Below, one piece after another: positions 1 to 10,920 of a stretch of DNA of 61,167 bases; position 1 is the first letter of the stretch; each line of letters starts with the position of its first letter. Both the position numbers and the translations under genes were made by a program. Below the pieces are notes generated by a model. That model saw nothing but the letters and a program-made list of their open reading frames with translations. It searched no databases and had not been told where the DNA came from. The DNA comes from Lyophyllum atratum (lineage: Eukaryota > Basidiomycota > Agaricomycetes > Agaricales > Lyophyllaceae). Location: assembly GCA_014905825.1 (NCBI GenBank), contig JACGCN010000098.1:1-61167 (forward strand), given 5' to 3'.

Positions 1-540
1 GTGCTATGGACGACGCGGCGACCTTCATTCAGGGCTCTTGAGAGGAGAATTCTACGTTGTCTTGAAGCACAAGGAAATCCTGCACCGCCGATTCATGATA
101 GTTATCACACGATATTGGGGAAATGTTGTACTCTCCACCCTCCTCAACCTTCCTTCCGTATCGCAAATCTCATGGTGTCATTAGGTCGAAGCCAAACTCT
201 TTAAAATCGGCATCTTCACTACACAATCGATAGGTTTCCGCATTACGGACACGTATACTATACATTCCCTTCACATGACTCGTAAGGAAGAAGGATGGGG
301 CCCATTGCCAACCTAAGTAGATACTGTGATTGTTATACCCGCAAGGTTTGCGATGCTGTACGCTTAGACGATAGTGCCATCGCTCGAGCAGATTGGGTGG
401 CAATATTACATTACACAACCCAAGCCCTACATTTGAAAGTTAATTCTGAAGGCTGTGATACATGGATTAGTATAACATAGACCGTTCAAGTGAGAGAGAC
501 CAACCCTCTAGGTCCTGACGATCACACAAGGTGGCCAGAT
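1..540. other. Left edge, no gene assigned
   Basis: This is the stretch beyond the PEX5 stop codon. The minus strand at 170-418 is open for about 80 codons, but it begins at a non-ATG codon and matches no family I recognise. It contains a short hydrophobic, aromatic-rich stretch (WQWAPSFFL) and could be one exon of a small protein running off the edge. No exon chain can be built from it. The PEX5 3' UTR must occupy part of the right side. Confidence 0.3.
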
Positions 541-3094
541 CTACCGCTGCATATGTAAGCATGTCGTCTTCAGGCTATCCCATAACGCCGTTGAAGTCAC
601 GCCGCGCTTTTCGTTCAGGCCTGCGGAATCTCGAATTCCATCGTTGTCCTGAAGTACGAGTGCATCAAGGATGTGCTGTGCGGCTTCTTCATAGCGCTGA
701 AGGCATTGATTAGATGAAGGTAAAATGCCACAATATTTGCCAACACACCCTCAGATTAATGCATGAAATACCCAGATTGAATCTGAGAAAGCCGTCAGCA
801 GCGAAGGATGTGGAACTCGACCAGGTCAACAAACCTTGCTCGAATGTAACCAGGGTTAAGTTCCAAAGCCTTATAATAATATTGTAGAGCATCCTCTGCG
901 TGACCGCTGTTCGCCATGGTAGCGCCCACTCGATTATACAAAAGCCAATCCTAAACAATGCCGCACGTAAGCAAAGGATCTGAGCAGTACTAAATTACGC
1001 GCACCTCTGGTCGCACAGCGAGTGCCGCAAGGAAACAATCCTGTGCCTTACTGTAATCCTGCGGCGATTGTTAGCACAAGCGCAAGGGAACGGAAAACAT
1101 CATATACCTCATCGGTGTTCAAAAGGATCGCTAATGCGATCTGTATCTCGGCATCAACTACCCCACTTGTATCACTCCTTGCCATTAAGATTAAAGTCTC
1201 AGTCAAGTAACCGTATCGCTCGCTGAGAGATGCGTCTGTATGCAGTGGCTTCTGAGCCCGGAATTGCTGAACAGCATCCTGGTATCGCACGTTGAGGTTC
1301 ACCCATTCGTTGACGGCATCATAGGTCGCGACGCGGTTGCCCTCGTTTGTGTTCGATACAGCTAACGCTAGCCAGGTGGCATGTGGGATGGATCAAGTTC
1401 CACGGCACGCTTCAGAGCCTGGAGAGCCTTGTGTTCCCGTTCGTTCTCCTGCTGCTTTACGCCGAGTTCGAACCAGGCGGCCGCGTTGTTCATGTCTCGC
1501 TGCACAGCTGCTTCCAGTTGTAATACGCTCTGAGAAAATTGGTTAGAAATGGAGAGGTGGCTTAGCGCAGTGCGAAATACCTCAGATAATGACTGATGAC
1601 TGCTGTGCATCAAATGTTGGTGGGTCATCGAAGAATCACCTAACAGGTATGGATTGCTGTCCTGAAACTGATAATTGTCGACATGCTTTATTCCTGCCGT
1701 AGTCGCCTCAAACTGGTCCCAATCGCTTTGTAAACGATCCCAAGACGAGACCTCGGTATTGTCATGTGGGCCCGAGAGGTATTCGCAGTCTGGGCCTCAT
1801 TCCAGTATTGTTGATACTCCGCATTTTCTTGACGGAAATATGCGTCGTTCGCATCCTCTTCAACCCTCCCAATTGATTGCGCGAGCTCCTGGCGTGCATG
1901 ATCGGCGAAACTGGTGTGTGGTGAAGCGGTGGTCTGACCGATCTGTGGTCCACTTGTACTCATTTGCGACGCATGCCAGGGAGTACTATCGGATGCTCTC
2001 CCCTTTCTCTTCACGTCAACAGCTGCTTGTTGACCTTCGTTCTGAACCACCTGGTTCCCTTCGACGATAACGTCGCGGTCCCGGAGCTTTCGCATTAGAT
2101 CCATGAATTGACTGTTCTGAAACTTGGGATTCTGCTCGTGTCTGACGTTATCCAGAAGAAGACCAGCCGTGCGTGCTAGCTCATCTGTGTCTGGTGGAAC
2201 CTGGCGCGAGGATTCTTCCTTGAATTGGGTTTGCTGAGAGATGGTTAGCGCAAGACCAAGAGCCTGTTCTTGAGTGCTAAACTCCTTGTCCCATGACATT
2301 TCTGGATTGGACGTGTTAGGTCGAAAGATGAATGGAAGGGATATCACATACGGGTGTTGTGCATCACAGGATTGTGCATCACAGGGTTGTGCACCTGCAT
2401 CAGAGAAGGCGAGGAGATTCCCATGGCTCCCATTCCAATCCCTTCAATGTTAGAGTTCCAATGCATGTTTCCTTAGGCATAGCAGATTAGAATGAAAGAT
2501 ATCGCTCGTATGAACCAAAAATAAGTACTTTGAAGGACCCCAGGATGAGCACTTTGCTGGATGTGACCATTCGAGACGACTGCATCGTGAGGCGAAACAA
2601 TTTCCTTGTCTCTCGAGGCATTCGATTGCGGTGTATGTAGAGGTTGCTGTAGAGCAAAGTCGGAAGCCCACGTCGCCAGAGAACTGGACTGCTGCATCTG
2701 TGGTATATGCGAAGGCATTTGCATTTGGGGTGGTAAGGCTGCACGCAATGCAGAAACATCATACGCCGTATCTGGGGCGAATTGAGCCCCTCGCGAAGTC
2801 AGGCGAGAAGAAACGAGCTGCATCTTGGTCCGGCGTAGAATTCGTAGCGGTGCGGAATGTCTATCGTCGTGATTAGTTGGGATCTATCGGGTCCACGATG
2901 ACACGCACCTCTCTCGATGACCCCGCTCTGCCAGCACCGAAATGATCCTGCAAACGTTATTGGGTGAGTGAGTGAGTGACAGATGTGTTTCGTACCTGCT
3001 GCAAGCCTCTGTCTTGGTCGAATCGTTTAGAAAGCCCCTGCAAAGGGTTGGAAGGACCACACTCCGCTCCTCCAGCTAACATAGAGAGAGCCAT
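541..3094 (-). CDS. PEX5: PEX5, peroxisomal targeting signal 1 receptor
   Basis: Cytosolic and peroxisomal shuttling receptor that binds C-terminal SKL-type signals and docks at the peroxisome membrane. The start at 3094 gives MALSMLAGGAECGPSNPL, with the conserved Cys (residue 12) near the N-terminus that is monoubiquitinated for recycling in this family. WxxxF/Y-type docking motifs follow (WASDF, WDKEF). The C-terminal half is TPR repeats: VLQLEAAVQRDMNNAAAWFE, AVELDPSHMP, DWLLYNRVGATMANSGHAED, ALELNPGYIRARFNLGISC. The last exon (RYEEAAQHILDAL) runs to the stop at 541. About eight short introns are needed. The reading frame slips by one base at about 1377, 1772 and 2788, each in or next to a short homopolymer, while family sequence continues on both sides. 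I take these as probable consensus errors, though a decayed copy cannot be excluded. The family assignment is secure; the exact protein is not. Confidence 0.9.
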
Positions 3095-3246
3095 GATGAG
3101 CTCAGTGCAAGTCGGATGGTCCGCAAGTCAGTAGTTGAAGTGCGAGGTAGATGTTTCCGGCCTGGAGTACCGCCAGTCCGGAGGAGCATGTGTTATTTGA
3201 TAAAATGGATTACTACAATAGGATATTATGAACCTAACCCTAATAT

Positions 3247-4299
3247 CTAGGAGTACAAAATAAAGAACAATGTCACGATCCAGTCACAGTCTTGAAATAT
3301 GAGAAAGAATCTGCAAATCATGAGCGTTTGTTTCGAGGATCTTCTTCGCCCCGTATACTTGTGATTTGACGCTCTGCATTCTGCACCACCATCGGATCGC
3401 ACTGCCGCACATTAGGGGTCTGCTGTTTCAAATTAGATAGGGTGACTCACAATGCCTCTATTGAAAATACACTTCAGTAAAGTAACATATAAACTACATG
3501 AAGGACATACGTTAAGAGCATCCAACCGACTGAAGGCTTTCTTGCATCCCCGGCAAACGTTGGCTTGCGATTTAGCAGTGTGAAGTGCTTGGTGCCGCCT
3601 GTGATCGAAATGAGCTCGAATTCACGACATGCTTGATCCGTAAGACTTACTTGCAGTCGTGCTGCCGAGCGAACCCCTTTTTGCACCCCGGCCATTCGCA
3701 GATATAAGGTCGCTCTTCAGTATGTGATCGTAGATGACCTATTAGGAGCGAATGAGCAACAGTAGCACATTGGAAGCAGTGCAATAACCTCTCAAATTGA
3801 ATCGACGAGTAAATGTGCTCCCACAGCCAGGTACGGGACACACAAAGTGAGCCTCATTCCTTCGTCGACTTGCACTCGCGAGCTGGGTCGCCGATGTAGT
3901 CACCTGTTGCTTTTCGACTTGGAGAATAGGGGGTAGTCGGGGAACCCCCGTTGACGACGGGTAGTGGTTCGCGCCTGCCCCACCCTGGCTAGAGCCTGAA
4001 TCATGGCCGGGGGACGGTGGTTGAGATTCATGACCGCGATTATAGGGTTCTGCAAAGAAGATGTCGTGTTTGGGGCTGTTTCTTCCATTGTGAACAGGGC
4101 GCGAACCTGAGGGAACTGAAGACGAATCGGCAGGCGGGTGTGGCGAGAAATGGCTCAGATGCTGAACATGGGAGTAGGCGTATTCACGGGGACCGTCTGG
4201 ATGACTGACAGGGCCGTGGAGGGGAATCGCTTGTGACATGGGGCCGCCGGCAGGACCGTAGAGTGGCTCAGACGTATATTGTGGATTATCCCGCGGCAT
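3247..4299 (-). CDS. C2H2 zinc-finger transcription factor (Crz1-like finger layout)
   Basis: Nuclear DNA-binding protein. The first recognised exon (from 4299) is rich in Pro, Ser and His and ends in finger 1 (CPVPGCGSTFTRRFNLR). A short exon holds finger 2 (CEWPGCKKGFARQHDCK). A third holds the atypical finger 3 (CRGCKKAFSRLDALN), completed by RHLRSDGGAEC in the last exon. The FARQHD..RH and RLDALNRHLRS blocks resemble Crz1-type calcineurin-responsive factors, but the resemblance is by eye only. Four exons join in phase with introns of about 50-100 bases. The stop at 3247 follows a hydrophobic tail (about 25 residues) that may instead be intronic or 3' sequence. The frame stays open upstream of 4299 for about 40 codons (Pro/His-rich), so a further 5' exon between 4300 and 4580 is likely and the true start is unknown. 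Confidence 0.8.
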
Positions 4300-4577
4300 T
4301 CTTTCAACAGGATACTGGGCTGGGTGCAGAAGGGGAGTATCGTGCTGCGGCTCGTGGGCTGGGGGAGGATGGAAATGAGATGTCTGTGTAGCAATGATGG
4401 GGGATTCGTGTTGGGTTCATCTTGTAGACAAGAATTTTCAATGCCCGAAACCAAGCGCCTGATGATGGGCTGGTGGTTGAGCTGTTCGACGTCAAGAACA
4501 GCCTTTTTTTACCACCTTCGGGTTTCGCAACAGCTCTCAAAAGCGCTCGATGTCTTCTGACCTCCTTGGCATATCCT

Positions 4578-4779
4578 TGCACAGACTAAATAGCCCCAAA
4601 GCATGTATACTGTACACCGTGGCTGTGTTGCACAGCACCATGCTTATATTAGATCTCCAATCGGGATGACCAACAGGGTGCACAGACTAAATAGCCCCAA
4701 AGCATGTATACTGTACACCGTGGCTGTGTTGCACAGCACCATGCTTATATTAGATCTCCAATCGGGATGACCAACAGGG
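4578..4779. repeat. Perfect 101-bp tandem duplication
   Basis: Bases 4578-4678 and 4679-4779 are identical with a period of 101. Both begin TGCACAGACTAAATAGCCCC and end in CCAACAGGG. The duplication lies between the C2H2 factor's 5' side and the 3' end of the hydrolase gene. No coding function is evident. The perfect identity means it is either very recent or an assembly artefact. Confidence 0.95.
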
Positions 4780-4879
4780 CCCCATGCTGTGCACAAGGCC
4801 GTCAAGATAACCGATCTCGGTCTATGTGTGTGATATGTCCTCCGATTAACGCTAGGTATTTAATATACAAGTTCTACAT

Positions 4880-7474
4880 CTATTGCTCAAAGATGTGTGC
4901 GTCCAATAACCGTCGCCGTCGCATTAGTTCCGTCTCTGTGATTTGCGTTCCAGCAGGCTGGCGTCCGCCATTTGTCTTCGGCGTATCAGGGGGATGTGAG
5001 TTTGAAGATGGGACAGGCGAATACGTCCCATCGAACACCCCGACGTCGCGCCCGTTGGTGGCCGTCAAGGCGGGAGATGCGGTACGATCAGTCAGATATG
5101 CCACTGACTCCTCTCTGTGGATCTCATCATCATGCCCAATTAGCGACGATCCGTTCTGATATTTCCTCGCAACAAAGGTGATTCCAGCATCGTCGGTTTC
5201 CGTCTCGGAGGAGGTGACGGCGCCTAGAGGGTTGGGCGGTGTTTGTGTACGCCCTTTGTCCCGATGGTCAGATTTCTCTGAATTCTTGGTGAAGGCTTCA
5301 TCTATCCATTCGGCAAGTTCCTCAATCACCTTCAATGCAACCCTGTCAGCCTCTTAGAATCCGCGCCTGAAACTAGTGAAGACTCACCGCTTTCGCCTCC
5401 TTCATTAAGGTGGGCATCTGGAGATATCCATGACTCCATTCAGAAAATAGAACCATTTGAACCCAGTCATCCTCTGTCTCCTTCGCAAGTTTATCACGCT
5501 CCTTCTTCATCATAGCCAGAGTCCTTCCGTTAAAGGGCGCGTCAATACTGCTCATCCTGAGTCCCTCACCAAAACGTGCGCTCTTCCCAGAGATAGCCAG
5601 CTCCAGCTCGTGCTTTCGCGCTCGTTTTGCTTCCCTTATACGTCCAGCGAAGATGACCGTGTCGTCCACGAATGGATCCTTTTCACCACATTGCAGCAGA
5701 AGTGGTGGAAACTGGGCCAGGAAGCGTGCTGGTGCCAGGATAGGGGATATATGATAGTCCGTAGCGAAATCCGGGTTATGGTGAGGTCCAATGTAAAGAA
5801 TTGCCATCGCGCGCATCTGAGAAGGGTAAGAATCGGCAGTAGAGAATGTTCGATAGCCATACTTACCATACTCGGAGAGATAATCCTGTCCTGGAAATAG
5901 CCCGTCCGACTGGTCATTGTCAGCCGAGTGCCGATAGGCTCCTTGACTTCGCCAGGAATTGCTGGTACCTGGTCTTTGCGGGAGATTGCTTTGCTAGCCT
6001 GAGAATCGGCTTCCTCAACAGCTGCAAAAAGCTCCTGCTGTTGCTTTTCTGCTGCTGACTCACTGAGGCTCACAGGGGGTGGATTCGGAACTTGAGGATA
6101 TCTGTGTCGAATACGGGGGCCGACGGAGTGGTCTTCTTCTTTCCGATGGTTGAAATCCTCATCCTCGGCCTGATCACTTTCCGCATCTGCTAAATGACCT
6201 TCGCCATCCGTCTGATCACTCTCCCCTCGACGGGACACATTTCCGCGCCTAGATGGAGATTTCGAGAGGGACGGCCCAGTGGGTGGTATCTTTTCGTGCT
6301 TCCCGCCACTTGCCAGACCTCGGATTGCGTCCTTCCAGCTTCCATTCCTCTTTGGACGTTTGCTCCGATGCGTGACAAACTTGCTATCCTTCACCATGCT
6401 GAGAGGGCTCTGAGAAGCAAGTAAATAATCAAACGAGAGAATGGTACTTTGTCAGTGTGGGCTCACGATGTGTTGTAAGTGGTCCTTCTGAGCCGCCAGT
6501 TCGCTGAGGCCCGGTAAATTCCCTGACGATTCTTCAGACTGAAGCACCTTCAGGTTGGCTGGCGACATCCAGGACGTGAAGTTAAAATCAAGGGCAGCAT
6601 AATTGAGGACAAGGGCGACCGGATGAGGTAGTGGCGGTTCATCCCGCGGTCCAGGAAGCTCTTCAATTTCGAGCATCTTCAATATGACGTTAACGGCGAG
6701 AGCGGCACCCCTTTGAAAAGAGAGATCAGAGCGAGAAACCCCATCGTTTAAGGAATGAACTGACGCTGAGTCTCCAGAGATGATAATGTTTAGCTTCTCC
6801 CCCGACATACCGATCACTCGTCCAGCTACAAGCCTCTTAAAGCTGGCACTGAAATTTAAACCCATAATGGACGCACCTGACTCGACCAGAACTTTGTAGG
6901 CATCAAACGCTTCGTCAATAGCGAATGGATACGGATCTGTGTAGGTTGTGTGAGAATATGCCAGATCATTATGACTCGGAAGCACAGACACTCGGGGGCT
7001 TTCCCATAATCTATGGAAAGAACGGGCTTCCCTGTATTGATGGTCCACATTCGAAGCCGCTCTTCGTGATGCTCGGGAGACATAGCTACAAATCCTCCAC
7101 CGGGAAAGTCGAGAATAAGATCGGTCGCTTGACGCAGCTGAGATTCGTTCGGATGGAAGAACAAGTACGCGGTAATCGGGCGTTTATACTGGGATGATGG
7201 CGGCCGAGGAAACAGTATCTTACGCCGAGTGGACACCCAAGGGAGATGCGTTATCATGCGAATCTAGATGCCAATATGAGATGAGATAAATTCCGCTTTG
7301 AGGGCAGGTAACGAACATAAGGATTCGAAATCTTCTCCCAGGTGGTGCGGAGCATGTCCACAGTGGGAACAGCCCGAAACCTTCGTAACTACGGGATGTT
7401 GACAAGCATATAAGCATGCTAACCAACTGATAGGCAGGGCTGACAGGGCACCTTTTCATCACCCTCGTTAGCAT
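4880..7474 (-). CDS. Alpha/beta hydrolase of the hormone-sensitive-lipase type, with a long charged insertion
   Basis: Serine esterase or lipase-like enzyme of the alpha/beta hydrolase-3 group. In order: an oxyanion block LILDFPGGGFV followed by MSPEHHEERLRMW; GKPVLSIDYGKAPE; the nucleophile elbow GDSAG, reassembled across an intron at about 6720-6775; the acid in LLQCGEKDPFVDD; and the His in LFSEWSHGYLQM. All triad positions are therefore visible. Between the elbow half and the acid lies a low-complexity, charged and Ser/Pro-rich stretch of roughly 160 residues (about 5900-6400), far longer than in simple HSL-type enzymes. The C-terminus (about 150 residues, stop at 4880) is also hydrophilic. 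The first exon is uncertain: ATG at 7474 opens a frame containing FGLFPLWTCSAPPGRRFR that must be spliced to the exon entering at about 7257, and I could not settle the junction. Substrate unknown. Confidence 0.8.
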
Positions 7475-8282
7475 AGAGTATATAGTAACCCGAAAATAAC
7501 ATGGAGCATATGTCCCTTAGCCACTTGGGACGAATTGACATGGCTGTGGCAAATCCGGCCTCAAGACCAGTATTGATCCAAGTCGCACGATAGTACGATG
7601 CGGAGTACTAGTAGATGACGATGAGTACCTGATCTTGTATTCCAGGGATAATGTTCACTTACGAGACGGGCAAGTGGTTCCGGAGCTGTTGGGTTCGTCA
7701 AAAATATATATGGAAAGTAGCCAAGAAACCTCACAGCCGAGACCTAATATCTTGTCAAAATTTCGGATAGCATACACAGCGGTCAAGGTGCTGACAATGA
7801 TCTGCCAGGGTGTATAACGCTCTGAATGGTCTATGAGTGGTTTGGTGCAGACATTTATAGATCAACGACCGCACGTAGAGCTCGATTGGCCTTTCCAAGC
7901 CAGAGCAGTTGGGGAGGCCCTGCATTTCCTCGCGCTATCCGCCATAACCAGAAGAAAATGACAAGGAACACCTGCAAGGCCGTCAATTTATTGGAACGGC
8001 CGGTAAGAACAGATACAAACCTGAGCTCTCTTCCACGAAGGATTTGGGTGGCCAGCCAGATGGTCGATCATATTACAGTATAGACGGAGAAAGGGGAAGC
8101 ATGTGAAGACAAAGGTTCATAAGGTAGCTAGCTTAAATTGGTGTCACCACAGGGAGCTCAGGAGTACAACTTGCATGTGATAAATGACAACGTGTAGCCT
8201 CCGAAACAAATACGACCAAATAATACCGGAGTACACGAGTAAACTTTATCCATTGGCCCGATCGGGCCGAGCATTCCCTTCG
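7475..8282. other. Divergent intergenic region, hydrolase / MRI1
   Basis: The two flanking genes point away from each other, so both promoters lie here. The open frames at 7635-7817, 7826-8083 and upstream of 8283 are short and show no family resemblance. I see no repeat or RNA gene. Confidence 0.5.
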
Positions 8283-9764
8283 ATGGCCCCTCTCACGTCG
8301 ATTCGCACTTCCAATGGCAAGCTAGAAATTGTTAACCAGCTACTCTTGCCCCATACCACCGAGTATCTGGTTATCAACACTATCGAGGACGCTCACGATG
8401 CGATAAAGACCATGAAGGTTCGGTCAAATTTTAGTCGGCTGGCGCAAATCTTACCAAGTATCAGTAGATCCGAGGCGCACCAGCGATAGCATCTCTTGCA
8501 GCCCTCTCGCTTTCTAATTATATATCAGAGGCGTTAGCTGCATCACCCAGTCCTGACTATCTCACTTCTCCGGAGGCCCTGGCGGCACATATCGAACCAA
8601 TTCTATCTTTCCTTTTTACTGCTCGACCTACAGCGGTAAACCTCGGTGCTGCTACACGTCGGCTGCATAAAAAGCTTACGGACTCCCTGTTAACTTCGCC
8701 AACCGATGTCCGGGCTATTGCTCTGGCATTAGTCACTGAAGGCAAATTGATCGCAGATGAGGATGTCGGCAGAAATAAAGAGATGTCGAAATGGGGAGGG
8801 GACTGGCTTCTGAATCGCCTTGGTCAGGAAAAGAGTGCATCTGGTCTCAACGTCATGACAGTATGCAATACTGGATCTCTTGCAACCTCGGTACGCGTTT
8901 TTGTATCTTTGTCCCATCATTTCTCGGACTTAGATACAACAGGGATATGGCACGGCCCTGGGATTGATAACATATCTTCACGAGACAGGTAAATTGGATA
9001 AAGCCTATTACACTCAAACTACACCATACCATCAAGGATCAAGGTGAACCATCGTACTCCCCCGCCCCCTGGGACGGTTAATAATGAGACTACGTTAGAC
9101 TCACAGCGCTGGAGCTTCAAACACTCAACATTCCTTCTGTTATGCTCTGCGACACAATGGTAGGCTCATTATTCCAGCACCACAATATTCATGCTGTCGG
9201 TAAGTGCCTATCATCCACTGGATTATGTCTGTCTTGACCTTTTGAATAGCTGTCGGTGCCGATAGAATAGCCAGAAACGGAGATACAGCTAACAAGGCAC
9301 GTATTTTGCTCTCTTGCCATCTTGACCGAAACCAATCGGTCGGATTCAGATTGGAACATACAATGCTGCAGTCCTTGCCGCACGGCATGGGATTCCGTTT
9401 ATCGTCGTCGCCCCAGTCAGCACAGTCGACCTCGATGTCGCAGATGGATCTGGGTATGTAGCTCGACTCGTCAGAAAGTCGAAGCTTAAGCTTGACTGAC
9501 ATGAACCACGAATATTACAGGATCCCCATCGAGCAGCGTCCAGCGCTAGAAGCCTGTCTTGTTCGTGGTGCCCTATACCCTGGGACAGGAACAAGCACCG
9601 ATGACCAGGCTGTCGTGATGATCACACCTCGCGGCTTGGAAGGAGTCTACAATCCCAGCTTCGATGTCACTCCAGCAGAGTTGATCACAGCGATCGTGAC
9701 TGAGAAAGGCGTTGCTGTTCGGAAGGAAGGGGAGAAGACTTTCGATCTCTCTGCGATTGTTTGA
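8283..9764 (+). CDS. MRI1: Methylthioribose-1-phosphate isomerase
   Basis: Converts 5-methylthioribose-1-phosphate to the ribulose form in methionine salvage; cytosolic and nuclear in fungi. The start at 8283 ([20 protein letters not shown]) is preferred over an in-frame upstream codon because it matches the family's short N-terminus. Family blocks across about seven exons: [27 protein letters not shown], holding the catalytic Cys; [40 protein letters not shown], holding the catalytic Asp; and [16 protein letters not shown]. The end is conserved ([20 protein letters not shown]). All splice junctions I tried keep the frame, so the gene looks intact. One intron (9297-9349) must use a GC donor. 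Downstream, the gap to the next gene is filled by two inverted-repeat elements. Confidence 0.95.
9297..9349 (+). other. GC-AG intron in MRI1
   Basis: The exon ends GCTAACAAG, the intron starts GCACGT and ends ATTCAG, and the next exon begins ATTGGAACATAC. Only this junction gives the conserved string DTANKIGTYN. The next possible GT donor, four bases downstream, breaks the frame. The rest of the donor (AAG/GCACGT) fits the GC-donor consensus. Confidence 0.8.
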
Positions 9765-9955
9765 TAAGTCGAAAAGTGTTTGGTATACCGTTCTTCGATA
9801 CATACATGTAGGACAGCGAACTAGGACGCACACCTTTCAGCATTTTAGATCTGTGGCGTAGCAAATAAAAATTCCACTGAAAGACTTCCTGCGGATTTCG
9901 GATGACGCCGCGGGTTCACCGTTATACTATTATTAGCTGATCGGGCGACTCTATT

Positions 9956-9995
9956 GGCTTATTCTATTCACGAACCCCCTTCGTAAGACGAACCC
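9956..9995 (+). repeat. Left terminal inverted repeat of the 941-bp element
   Basis: Forty bases from GGCTTATTCTATTCACGAAC. They match the reverse complement of 10857-10896 at 38 of 40 positions. Confidence 0.9.
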
Positions 9996-10856
9996 AGGGT
10001 TTGTTGACGAACCCCGCTTTTTCTCTACTTAGAAAGTGGGTTCGTCACGGCCGGCGACGGTCTCCCAATATGGTCATATCTATATTTGTCACTATTGATC
10101 AATATCGATGAGCGTCACACAACTGGTGACTTTGACATGTTGCGACCACATCCCAATCACTCGAGAACTTGAAGATCATCTCAAACTTGAGTACTTGAGT
10201 ACTGCCCCGTTATTCTTACATGTTTTCATCCCAGGTCAGAACACACCTTCGAGCAGATCTGGCACCACTCAAAGGTCAGGCTTCCCATCCTATCTCTTTC
10301 GACATTCTGTGATGGGCCACCCTTGAATAGACCCGGCTTCTTGCTAACATAGGCAAGTTCTGCAGACCTGCCGAGATCTCTCGCCAATTGGTTTTATATA
10401 TCAACTCATATGCATCGTTTTCAGCTCAACTCTGACAAATTTAGTGCTTTGGCACTCGTATTGCAGTAGGTCTCTTCTAACGGGCGACGGGCGTGTACTA
10501 GGCGAGCTGAAGATGACGAAATGCGACGTGACAGCGTTCAAGACCCATCAACCATCATGCACAATGGACGACCTCGCACGGCACGCGTTCCACGACCACT
10601 TCAGGGTAGAGCACTAGGGGAGGTGCTGGAATGCGTCCTATCGGGCCTTCTGGCCAAGGACATAATTGCTCAACTTGTCCATCGAATGAGAATAATATGT
10701 GTTGAAATGATAGTAGTAATCTGTACGCAACGGCGGACAAAAAATCACACTAAATAAAATATATGTGACATCTATATACCGGCAGTGACGACTAGCAGCG
10801 GCGGCTCACCGGCGTTGCACAAGTGGGGTTCGTAAATAACAAGTTTTAAACAATGG

Positions 10857-10896
10857 GGGTTCGTCCTACGAAGGGGGTTCGTAAATAGAATAAGCC
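10857..10896 (-). repeat. Right terminal inverted repeat of the 941-bp element
   Basis: Reverse complement partner of 9956-9995, ending GAATAAGCC next to the second copy of the 10-base target duplication. Confidence 0.9.
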
Positions 10897-10920
10897 CGAC
10901 TCTATTATCTTATGCCAGAG

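Larger units (their letters stand above)
9946..10906. mobile_element. Non-autonomous inverted-repeat element (Mutator/MULE-like MITE), 941 bp, with 10-bp target duplication
   Basis: The element proper is 9956-10896. Its ends are inverted repeats of 40 bases with two mismatches, starting GGCTTATTCTATT. It is flanked on both sides by the identical 10-mer CGACTCTATT (9946-9955 and 10897-10906), a clean target-site duplication. A 9-11 base duplication with longer terminal repeats is the usual signature of Mutator-like elements. The motif GGGTTCGT, in either orientation, recurs at least six times within about 100 bases of the two ends and may be a transposase binding site. No transposase is encoded; internal open frames are short and featureless. 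It sits about 190 bases downstream of the MRI1 stop. Confidence 0.85.

Noticed and set aside
10108..10757. Small open frames inside the 941-bp element
   Set aside because: They are short, overlap one another and show no transposase motif. The element is better described as non-autonomous.
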